From Acetobacteraceae bacterium (GTDB taxonomy: Bacteria; Pseudomonadota; Alphaproteobacteria; Acetobacterales; Acetobacteraceae): 6,161 nt of DNA. A program made the position numbers and the translations under genes. Of the stretch, positions 1 through 5,177 are shown in pieces. The first letter of the stretch is position 1, and the number at the start of each line of letters is the position of its first letter. The notes beneath the pieces are model-generated. The model worked only from the letters and a program-made list of their open reading frames with translations. It had not been told where the DNA came from and searched no databases. The stretch spans positions 1-6,161 of the forward strand of contig CANHTE010000095.1 in the NCBI GenBank assembly GCA_947462945.1. The letters are read 5' to 3'.

Positions 1-81
1 CTGACGGCTGGCGCCGAGCTCGCAAACGGAACAAGTCCGTGGCACCGGTGCACCCCGCCCGGTACGCGCGAGAACAACTCT
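1..81 (-). other. Leader region downstream of the cobalamin aptamer (expression platform; target gene off-window)
   Basis: These 81 bases follow the B12 box on the minus strand and should carry the switching part of the riboswitch leader. I see a small hairpin (arms 26-30 and 36-40, five pairs, five-base loop) and two overlapping palindromes, GCACCGGTGC at 42-51 and GGTGCACC at 47-54. No run of Ts follows any of them, so a classical intrinsic terminator is not visible. Switching could instead work by hiding a ribosome binding site, or a terminator could lie further left. No convincing start codon with a Shine-Dalgarno is present, so the controlled gene must begin beyond base 1. Its identity cannot be told from this window. 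Confidence 0.5.
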
Positions 82-373
82 GTGCAGGCCGGTCTCCTGG
101 CTCGCGGGTCAACGCCTGGGTCCGCCTTCTCACTCCCGTCTGGAGCATGATCTGCTGAGGCGGCTTCGCCTGAGCAGTGAATCATTCTCCCGTCTGATGC
201 ATGATCTGCTGAGGCGGCTTCGCCGAAGCAGTGGATCATGCGCCCAACTCTGGGGGCAATGGCATTTGGACCGAGGCTCACCGCCTACAGTTGCGGGGGC
301 AGCCGCGGATTGGCCGGCAAGAGGACCGGCTCGTCACGCATTCCCGTTTCAACCCTCATCGGGTCACCTACAC
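82..373 (-). promoter_or_regulatory. Cobalamin (vitamin B12) riboswitch, enlarged aptamer
   Basis: Read on the minus strand, this region has the conserved elements of the cobalamin aptamer in the right order. GGTTGAAACGGGAA (354-341) is the 5' core. GCGGCTGCCCCCGCAACTGT (306-287) follows, then ATGCCATTG (265-257), GTGAGAAGGC (133-124), and the B12 box AGCCAGGAGACCGGCC near 102-87. P1 can be closed by GTGTAGG (373-367) with CCTGCAC (88-82), seven pairs including one G-U. An internal hairpin GCCGG...CCGGC lies between the first two core blocks. The aptamer is about 292 nt; removing the two 54-bp units at 133-240 leaves about 184 nt, the usual size. Such RNAs bind adenosyl- or methylcobalamin and normally turn off B12 synthesis, uptake or B12-independent isoenzyme genes. 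The target gene lies left of the window. The riboswitch call is firm; the ligand form is not determined. Confidence 0.93.
133..240 (-). repeat. Two tandem 54-bp hairpin units inside the riboswitch
   Basis: Bases 133-186 and 187-240 are head-to-tail copies of one 54-bp unit, matching at 48 of 54 positions. The differences are at 143/197, 144/198, 171/225, 172/226, 180/234 and 186/240. A 26-bp core (145-170 = 199-224) is identical. Each copy folds on itself. The right-hand copy has an outer stem GCATGATC/GATCATGC (241-234 with 206-199), then CTGCT/AGCAG, then GGCG/CGCC around AAGC. The left-hand copy has a five-pair outer stem and a five-pair AGGCG/CGCCT inner stem. On the minus strand each unit runs from near CACTG to CAGACGGGAG. 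The pair sits between the riboswitch segments ATGCCATTG and GTGAGAAGGC, that is, within one peripheral arm. It could be a duplicated RNA arm or a REP-like palindromic insertion. Confidence 0.9.
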
Positions 374-381
374 ATGCAAAT

Positions 382-411
382 ATCCTAGACCGCTTCAGAC
401 GATCCAGCCAA
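382..411 (-). promoter_or_regulatory. Putative sigma70-type promoter for the riboswitch transcript
   Basis: On the minus strand TTGGCT (411-406) and TAGGAT (387-382) are separated by 18 bases and resemble -35 and -10 hexamers. Counting about seven bases on from the -10 places the start near base 374, right where the P1 helix begins at 373. That agreement is the main support, since the hexamers are imperfect. The -35 lies inside the last codons of exoD and the -10 just past its stop codon. The riboswitch transcript can therefore start on its own even though no terminator is visible after exoD. Confidence 0.5.
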
Positions 412-1033
412 GAGCCTGAATGCCCACCCATATCAATGCGCCGATGACGAAGGTGGCAAAGAGGCACCCCAACAGCGTCAGGGCCGCACCAATACCAATG
501 ACGCGGTTATCAGCTTCAACCACGCCCAGCGACATGATGATGGTGCCGAAGGCGGGCGGACCATTGGTGCCGGGGCCGGGCAGAATGAGCATGATGGCCG
601 AATAGACGGTGAGCCACCCCACCATCTTGTCACCGATCGGACCCGTGAAGAAACCCGGGCGCGGCTTTACGAATTTCTCGATCCGCTTGATCCAGGATGA
701 GCCAGAGGCGCCGGAGAGGCGCAGCAGATCCTCACGCTTGATGGATTGGCGGGCGATGAAGCGCGGCAGCTTGGGCACGCGCCGCCCCATGCCCATCTGG
801 GCGCCCAGGATCAGCATTGGAATGCCAAAGACGGAGGCCATCCCGGGCAGCAGCGAAGGCAGGCAAAGCAGCAGGATCAACAGGCCGAAGGCACGGTCCC
901 CGAAAGCCTCGGCCATCTCGCCCAGGGTAATGCGCGCGCCAGGAAATTGCGCCGCCACTTCAGTGACAATTCGCGAAATCGGCGCGAGATGCTCATCACG
1001 GTGATCAGATGCGGGTTGCGCCGTTCCGTCCAA
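395..1033 (-). CDS. exoD: ExoD-family exopolysaccharide synthesis membrane protein
   Basis: The 212-residue protein matches the ExoD family: an N-terminal segment ISRIVTEVAAQFPGARITLGEM (residues 19-40), then AFGDRAFGLLILLLCLPSLLPG, and the conserved QMGMGRRVPKLPRF block (79-92) followed by RQSIKRED. Hydrophobic stretches at about 46-78, 139-155 and 180-208 suggest an inner-membrane protein. Family members are linked to exopolysaccharide production in rhizobia, but their biochemical role is unclear. Full length is typical of the family. The start is TTG at 1033-1031, chosen because AAGGA (1045-1041) sits seven bases upstream and no better in-frame start exists before the upstream TAA. The gene stands alone: a terminator precedes it at 1116-1158 and the riboswitch promoter overlaps its end. 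No extracellular polysaccharide genes are in view, so its local role is not indicated by neighbours. Confidence 0.85.
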   Translation of the reverse strand: MDGTAQPASDHRDEHLAPISRIVTEVAAQFPGARITLGEMAEAFGDRAFGLLILLLCLPSLLPGMASVFGIPMLILGAQMGMGRRVPKLPRFIARQSIKREDLLRLSGASGSSWIKRIEKFVKPRPGFFTGPIGDKMVGWLTVYSAIMLILPGPGTNGPPAFGTIIMSLGVVEADNRVIGIGAALTLLGCLFATFVIGALIWVGIQALGWIV

Positions 1034-1040
1034 AACCCTG

Positions 1041-1045
1041 TCCTT
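1041..1045 (-). promoter_or_regulatory. Shine-Dalgarno AAGGA fixing the TTG start of exoD
   Basis: AAGGA on the minus strand is followed by seven bases and then TTG. This spacing is optimal and supports the non-ATG start of the ExoD-family gene. Confidence 0.7.
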
Positions 1046-1115
1046 GTGACATTCCCATCCGCAGGCGTCCCGCAGATGAACGGGAACTTAACGCGATATT
1101 GCAGCGGGGCCAGTG

Positions 1116-1158
1116 AAAATTTTGCGGATGGCTTCAGCCCATGGGCCGGGCCATCCGC
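1116..1158 (-). terminator. Intrinsic terminator after the crotonase gene
   Basis: On the minus strand GCGGATGGC (1158-1150) pairs perfectly with GCCATCCGC (1132-1124), nine pairs. The 17-base loop contains the palindrome GCCCATGGGC, which can fold further. The hairpin is followed by AAAATTTT (1123-1116), giving a short U-run. It begins 15 bases after the crotonase stop codon and lies before exoD, so it probably ends the trmB-to-crotonase transcript. The U-run has only four bases, so termination may be partial. The rest of the 140-base spacer (1034-1173) shows only the exoD ribosome binding site; I could not identify a convincing exoD promoter. Confidence 0.72.
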
Positions 1159-1173
1159 ATGGGGCGCTCAGTC

Positions 1174-1977
1174 TCAGGCGCCCGTGAAGGCCGGCTTGCG
1201 CTTTTCCATGAAGGCACGGCGGCCTTCGCGGTAATCGGCGCTGTCGAAGCAGGCATCCTGGTTGGCGGCGATGGACGCCATGTCACGATCGGCCGCGTCC
1301 GCCAGGACGGCACGCACGGTCCGCTTGTTGGCGCGCAGAGAGAGTGGCGCGTTGACGGCGATGGTGGAGGTGATCCTGGCCACCTCCGCATCCAGCGACT
1401 CGGCCGGGTGCAGCTTGTTGATCAGCCCCATCCGCTCCGCCTCCGGCGCATCCAGCCGGCCGCCGGTCATCAGGATGAAATGGGCATGGGCGGGGCCCAC
1501 CAGGTTCACCAGATTGGTCACCATGTCGAAGCCATAGGCGATGCCCAGTTTGGCGGCGGGGATGCCGAATTCGCTGCCCGTCCCCGCGATCCGCATGTCG
1601 CAGGACATGGCGATGCCCAGGCCCCCGCCCATGCAGAAGCCCTGGATCTTCGCGATCACCGGCTTGTCGAATTCGGCCAGCCTTTGGCGGCCATGGCTGG
1701 TCTTGATGTTGTACTGCCGCTGCGCATCGGCGTCCGAGCGGTTCTGCTCGAACTGGCTGATATCGGCACCCGAGACGAAGGCCTTGCCGCCGGCGCCTTC
1801 CAGTACCACGCAACGCACGGCTGCGTCGGCGGCGAAGATGTCCAGCGCCTCGGCCATGCCGTCCCACATGGCAATGCTCATCGCATTGCGCTTCTCGGGC
1901 TGGTTGAAGACGATCGTGCCCACGCCGCCTTCGCTGCGGGCCAGGATTTTACCATCGGCGAATTGCATCTCACTCAC
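1174..1977 (-). CDS. Crotonase-fold (enoyl-CoA hydratase/isomerase family) protein lacking the classical glutamates
   Basis: The 267-residue length and motifs fit the crotonase superfamily. GTIVFNQPEKRNAMS (20-34) is the N-terminal signature. FVSGADISQF (67-76) supplies the first oxyanion-hole amide, and IQGFCMGGGLGIAMSCDMRIA (111-131) the second. FGIPAAKLGIAYG follows at 137-149. Aligned by eye with rat mitochondrial enoyl-CoA hydratase, the catalytic Glu144 position is Gly121 and the Glu164 position is Ala141. CoA-thioester binding looks intact, but ordinary water addition to a trans-2-enoyl-CoA is doubtful. GTG at 1977 overlaps the upstream CoA-transferase stop as GTGA, indicating coupled translation; ATG at 1968, three codons on, has GGGAG ten bases upstream and is a reasonable alternative. 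It probably acts on the acyl-CoA made by its neighbour. Family call sure, reaction unknown. Confidence 0.88.
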   Translation of the reverse strand: MSEMQFADGKILARSEGGVGTIVFNQPEKRNAMSIAMWDGMAEALDIFAADAAVRCVVLEGAGGKAFVSGADISQFEQNRSDADAQRQYNIKTSHGRQRLAEFDKPVIAKIQGFCMGGGLGIAMSCDMRIAGTGSEFGIPAAKLGIAYGFDMVTNLVNLVGPAHAHFILMTGGRLDAPEAERMGLINKLHPAESLDAEVARITSTIAVNAPLSLRANKRTVRAVLADAADRDMASIAANQDACFDSADYREGRRAFMEKRKPAFTGA

Positions 1978-3182
1978 TCTCCCAAAACTCTTCCCGCACG
2001 CAGCGCGGAAATTTCCTCTGCAGTCAATCCGGCTTCCGCCAGGATCTCATTGGCATGTTCGCCCAGCGCCGGCACGCCACGGCGGATGCCGGGCTTGTGG
2101 CCCTCGATGTTGATCGGTGTGCGCACCACACCGGCCTGGCCCAGCCTGGCATGCGGCACATTCCACACCATGCCCAGATGCTGCACCTGCGGGTCTTCGA
2201 AGACCTCGCGAATGTTGTTGATCGGCCCGCAGGGGATGCCGGCCTCCTCCAGCAAGGTGATCCAGTATTCGCTGGGCTTCTGGCGTGTCACGTCACTGAT
2301 GGCGGCGTTCAGCGCGGCGCGGTCAGCCGTGCGGCCCTCGGCGGTTTTCCATTCCGGCTTGTCCAGCCAGTCCAGGCGCCCGGCGGCCTGGCAGAACACC
2401 GCCCAGAGCTTGGGCGAGGAGGCCGCGATGTTGATCGGCTTGTCGGCGCTGGGAAACACGCCCATCGGCGTGTTCACCGGGTGGTCATTGCCGGCCTGGC
2501 CGGCCACCTCGCCCTTCTGCAGCCAGCGCGTGGCCTGGAAATCGAGCATGAAGACCTGTGCCTCCAGCAGGGAGGTATGGACCCAGCGGCCCCGCCCGGT
2601 CTTCTCGCGCTCATACAGCGCCATCATCACGCCCATGGCGAGCAGGTTGCCCGCGGTCAGATCGTCGATCGGGATGCCCACGCGCATCGGCCCGCGCCCC
2701 GCTTCGCCGGTGATGGACATCAGGCCGCCCAAACCCTGGGCGATCTGGTCCACGCCGCCGCGCGTGGAATAGGGGCCGGTCTGGCCGAAGCCGGAAATGC
2801 TGGCATAGACCAGGCGCGGATTGATGGCCGAGAGCGTTTCGTAATCGATCTTCAGCCGGTGCTTCACCTGCATGCGCATATTCTCGACCACGATATCGGC
2901 CGTGGCGGCGAGGCGCAGGAAGGCCGCGTGCCCCTGGGCGCTTTTCAGGTCCATCGCCAAGCCGCGCTTGTTGCGGTGCAGGTTGACCGAATCAAATCCA
3001 TCCCGCGCGCCGCCGAAGCCGTCATTATTGCCCGGCGGTTCGATGCGGATGATGTCAGCGCCCCAATCGGCCAGATGCCGCACACAGGTGGGGCCGGCAC
3101 GGGCGAGCGTGAGGTCAAGCACGCGAAGCCCGTTCAGGGGCAAGGTGTTGGCTGCCTGGGCGGCGGCGCTGTCTTCGGGCAT
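1974..3182 (-). CDS. CaiB/BaiF-type family III CoA transferase
   Basis: This 402-residue protein has the family III CoA-transferase signatures. LPLNGLRVLDLT (14-25) is followed by LADWGADIIRIEPP (37-50), then NKRGLAMDLKSAQG (71-84) and ADIVVENMR (95-103). RLVYASISGFGQTGPY (123-138) and VGIPIDDLTAG (168-178) come next. In the last motif Asp174 aligns with the catalytic aspartate that forms the acyl anhydride in formyl-CoA transferase. The C-terminal half has IPCGPINNIREVFEDPQV, also typical. Members move CoA between carboxylic acids in the cytosol; formate/oxalate, carnitine, bile acids and mesaconate are known substrates. The substrate here cannot be read from sequence. ATG at 3182 has AAGGA seven bases upstream (3194-3190). 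It follows the AbrB-family gene by 24 bases and is coupled to the crotonase gene, suggesting activation of an organic acid followed by a crotonase step, as in CaiB/CaiD. Confidence 0.92.
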   Translation of the reverse strand: MPEDSAAAQAANTLPLNGLRVLDLTLARAGPTCVRHLADWGADIIRIEPPGNNDGFGGARDGFDSVNLHRNKRGLAMDLKSAQGHAAFLRLAATADIVVENMRMQVKHRLKIDYETLSAINPRLVYASISGFGQTGPYSTRGGVDQIAQGLGGLMSITGEAGRGPMRVGIPIDDLTAGNLLAMGVMMALYEREKTGRGRWVHTSLLEAQVFMLDFQATRWLQKGEVAGQAGNDHPVNTPMGVFPSADKPINIAASSPKLWAVFCQAAGRLDWLDKPEWKTAEGRTADRAALNAAISDVTRQKPSEYWITLLEEAGIPCGPINNIREVFEDPQVQHLGMVWNVPHARLGQAGVVRTPINIEGHKPGIRRGVPALGEHANEILAEAGLTAEEISALRAGRVLGE

Positions 3183-3189
3183 GGGGCGT

Positions 3190-3194
3190 TCCTT
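3190..3194 (-). promoter_or_regulatory. Shine-Dalgarno AAGGA of the CoA transferase
   Basis: AAGGA within AAGAAGGA lies seven bases before the ATG at 3182. It is the best ribosome binding site in the four-gene group and sits in the 24-base gap after the AbrB-family stop codon. Confidence 0.75.
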
Positions 3195-3206
3195 CTTGCC
3201 GCGAAG

Positions 3207-4280
3207 CTACGCGTTGCCGGGTGGCCTGAACAGACCAAGCGCCACCAACCCGCGATAGAGCGGCCCCAGCAGGAAATTGCACATCAAGGTGCGCGTCAGG
3301 TGAAAGGCCAGCACCAGCGGCACGGCGACACCCAGCGCCTTGGCGGTGACCCCCATCTCCGGCATGCCGCCAGGCGCCATGCCGATCATCACGGCTGAGG
3401 GCGGCAGCCCCGTGCTCCAGGCCAGGGCGGCACCAAACACCGTGCAGAACAGGCAGAGCAACAAGGATGAGATCAGCGCGGCCCGCATCAGCCGGCGCGA
3501 ACTCAGCAGGAATTCCCGCGTCATCTTTTGGCCCAGCCCTGCCCCCATCCCCACCTGCGCCGCATCGATCAGCCAGGCGGGCACGGATGAGGGGAGTTGG
3601 CCGAAAGCGGCGGCGGTGATGGCCAGAAAGCAGGGCCCAATCATCCAGGGATTGGCGATGCCGGTGCGGCGCATCACCAGCGCCGCCACCAGCCCGATGG
3701 CCAGCATCGCCAACAACCCCAAAGCTTCGAACCCAAGGCGGGGCGCGACGAAGGCGCTGGAATCGCCATGCGGTGCAATGGCCGAGAGCATGGGCGGCAT
3801 GACCAGCACCACCACCAGCACGCGCAAGGTCTGAGCGAGCGTGACGGGGGCAAGGGGCGCGCCCTCACGCTGGGCCAGCACCGCCATGACAATGACGCCC
3901 CCCGGGATGGTGGCGAAATAGGCGGTGCGCGCATCCGTGCCGGCCATGCGCGTGAAGATCGGCATGGTGGCGATGCCCGCCAGGATGGAGAGCGCGCCTG
4001 CCATCAGGATGACGGGTGCGGCACCCAGCAACGCCCCCAGCACTGGGCCTGAAAAGGTTTGCCCGAAGGCCAGCCCGATGACGATCAGGGCCGCCGGGCG
4101 TGCGGCCACATGCACGGCTGGGTTCACACCCAGCGGCCGGAACCAGGCGACCGCGGCCGTGCCGAACATGGCGCCGATCATCCAGGCGAGCGGAACATGC
4201 AGCGCGGCAAACACCGCCCCACCCGTTAGCGCGGCGGCAAGGGTGACAAGATGCGCGAGAAGGGTAGGGGAAAGGGGCAC
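3207..4280 (-). CDS. AbrB-family (duplicated-domain) inner-membrane protein, possible transporter
   Basis: The 357-residue protein is almost wholly hydrophobic, with about ten membrane segments, and matches the gram-negative AbrB duplication family (often mislabelled ammonia monooxygenase). The internal repeat is visible. LAWMIGAMF (31-39) matches NPWMIGPCF (210-218), IGLAFGQTFS (68-77) matches GMGAGLGQKMT (244-254), and IPGGVIVMAVLAQREGAPLA (125-144) matches APGGMPEMGVTAKALGVAVP (302-321). This AbrB is unrelated to the Bacillus transition-state regulator of that name. Function is not established; membrane transport of small organic acids is a reasonable guess given the CoA-transferase and crotonase genes just downstream. 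The start is GTG at 4280, the only usable start after an in-frame TGA; no clear Shine-Dalgarno precedes it, so translation may depend on trmB, whose stop is 33 bases upstream. It ends in TAG. Confidence 0.85.
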   Translation of the reverse strand: MPLSPTLLAHLVTLAAALTGGAVFAALHVPLAWMIGAMFGTAAVAWFRPLGVNPAVHVAARPAALIVIGLAFGQTFSGPVLGALLGAAPVILMAGALSILAGIATMPIFTRMAGTDARTAYFATIPGGVIVMAVLAQREGAPLAPVTLAQTLRVLVVVLVMPPMLSAIAPHGDSSAFVAPRLGFEALGLLAMLAIGLVAALVMRRTGIANPWMIGPCFLAITAAAFGQLPSSVPAWLIDAAQVGMGAGLGQKMTREFLLSSRRLMRAALISSLLLCLFCTVFGAALAWSTGLPPSAVMIGMAPGGMPEMGVTAKALGVAVPLVLAFHLTRTLMCNFLLGPLYRGLVALGLFRPPGNA

Positions 4281-4313
4281 GGATCGGGAGAATCAACCCT
4301 GGGCGATCATGCG

Positions 4314-5012
4314 TCAAACCGGACCGCGCTGCCACTCCCAGTAAAGTGGCTTGCGGCCTGCCGCGAAGGCCTTGGCCTCATACCGCGTGGGCGGCCAGCC
4401 CGCGGGGCGTTCCGTGGCTGGCGGCGCCCCGCTGAAGATGGACTGGCCGGCGAAAACCTCCGTCACCCAGGCCTGGTAGGTCGGGTCGTCGCTGGCCACG
4501 CGCCAGAAACCGCCGGGCTTCAGCGCGCGTGCCACGATGGGGATCATCTCGGGATGCACGAAGCGGCGCTTGGCGTGGCGCGTCTTGGGCCAGGGGTCGG
4601 GGAACATGAGAAAGACGCGGTCCAGGCTGGCTTCCGGCAGGGCCAGCAGCAATTCGCGCGCATCCTCGGGCCAAAGGCGCAGCAGCGGCGGCGGGGGCGC
4701 CGTGGCTTCCTGGCCATCGGGGATGATGTCCGTCAGCAGGGAGCAGAGGCCATGCTCATAGACCTCGCTCGCGATGACGGCGATGCGCGGATTGGCGCGC
4801 ATTTGCGCCAGCGTGTGCTCCCCCCCGCCAAAGCCCACTTCCAGCCAAAGTCCATCCGCACCGGCTGCGAAGCCGAGATCGGTGAAACGAAGGCGCGGCA
4901 GGGCGTCGCTCAGCAGGCGTTCCTGGCGCGGGCGCAGCTTCTTGCCCCGTCTGCGGCCATAGAGCCGATGCGGAATGCCTTCGGGCCAGTCTTCGTCCGT
5001 ATCCTCGTTCAT
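4314..5012 (-). CDS. trmB: tRNA (guanine-N7-)-methyltransferase TrmB
   Basis: TrmB methylates N7 of G46 in the variable loop of tRNAs, using S-adenosylmethionine, as a cytosolic Rossmann-fold enzyme. From the ATG at 5012 it is 232 residues. WLEVGFGGGEHTL (56-68) is the SAM-binding glycine loop and SEVYEHG (82-88) the following strand. WPEDARELL (114-122) is the second nucleotide-binding region. FPDPWPKTRHAKRRFV (137-152) is the family's hallmark catalytic and tRNA-binding block. PPTRYEAKA (207-215) is the C-terminal Thr/Glu motif. The basic N-terminus RRRGKKLRP is usual in alphaproteobacterial homologues. A GTG at 5021 would add three residues; neither start has a strong Shine-Dalgarno and I prefer ATG. 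It lies downstream of metK, whose product makes its methyl donor, but a strong terminator stands between them. It may head the four-gene run ending at the crotonase. Confidence 0.93.
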   Translation of the reverse strand: MNEDTDEDWPEGIPHRLYGRRRGKKLRPRQERLLSDALPRLRFTDLGFAAGADGLWLEVGFGGGEHTLAQMRANPRIAVIASEVYEHGLCSLLTDIIPDGQEATAPPPPLLRLWPEDARELLLALPEASLDRVFLMFPDPWPKTRHAKRRFVHPEMIPIVARALKPGGFWRVASDDPTYQAWVTEVFAGQSIFSGAPPATERPAGWPPTRYEAKAFAAGRKPLYWEWQRGPV

Positions 5013-5030
5013 GGCGCCCACTCATGGATT

Positions 5031-5050
5031 GCAAAGGCCTGGGCCTTTGC
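5031..5050. repeat. Perfect palindrome upstream of trmB
   Basis: GCAAAGGCC (5031-5039) and GGCCTTTGC (5042-5050) are perfect inverted arms around two bases, ending 18 bases before the trmB ATG. In RNA it would form an eight-pair stem with a four-base loop close to the start of translation. No T-run follows on either strand, so it is not an obvious terminator. It could slow ribosome access or simply be part of the palindromic spacer. Confidence 0.6.
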
Positions 5051-5054
5051 CGGG

Positions 5055-5110
5055 GTTCAAGGGGCGGCGCCCCTTGCTGGCTTCGTGCGTTCAAGGGGCG
5101 GCGCCCCTTG
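5055..5110. repeat. Two identical 22-bp GC-rich palindromic repeats
   Basis: Bases 5055-5076 and 5089-5110 are the same 22 bases, repeated directly with a 34-base period. Each contains the 19-base perfect palindrome CAAGGGGCGGCGCCCCTTG (nine-base arms around one G). Identity over all 22 bases, including the non-palindromic GTT at the left edge, suggests copies of a family of intergenic elements, as REP sequences are, rather than chance. Neither copy is followed by a T-run. They fill the spacer between the metK terminator and the palindrome before trmB. I see no other copy in the window. Confidence 0.75.
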
Positions 5111-5122
5111 TGGTGTTTCAAC

Positions 5123-5156
5123 AAAAAAGGGCGGCTCCCTTTCACGGAAGCCGCCC
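5123..5156 (-). terminator. Strong intrinsic terminator of metK
   Basis: On the minus strand GGGCGGCTTCC (5156-5146) pairs with GGGAGCCGCCC (5139-5129), eleven pairs with one G-U, around a six-base loop. Six Ts (5128-5123) follow at once. On the plus strand the G-U becomes a C-A mismatch and no T-run follows, so it works for metK only. It lies 21 bases past the metK stop codon. Confidence 0.93.
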
Positions 5157-5177
5157 CCTCTTATTGTGGCACGCAGC

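Noticed and set aside
133..240. CRISPR array
   Set aside because: The two repeats abut with no spacers, the unit is 54 bp, and they lie inside a riboswitch arm.
197..447. Several small plus-strand frames within the riboswitch region
   Set aside because: They run across conserved riboswitch elements and the tandem repeat, and have no convincing ribosome binding site.
1141..2772. Long plus-strand open frame of 543 codons opposite the crotonase and CoA-transferase genes
   Set aside because: It is antisense to two clear family members, has a composition typical of a high-GC shadow frame (many His, Arg, Ala, Gly) and no recognisable motif.
2055..3398. Plus-strand open frame of 447 codons opposite the CoA-transferase gene
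   Set aside because: It spans a gene boundary on the other strand, shows no domain signature, and is explained by third-position GC bias.
3207..4280. Ammonia monooxygenase or transition-state regulator AbrB
   Set aside because: The protein is a multi-segment membrane protein with the AbrB-duplication motifs; it has neither metal-site motifs of a monooxygenase nor the small DNA-binding fold of the Bacillus regulator.
5055..5110. Tandem terminators or an attachment site
   Set aside because: Neither palindrome is followed by a T-run on either strand, and no integrase or tRNA gene is nearby.
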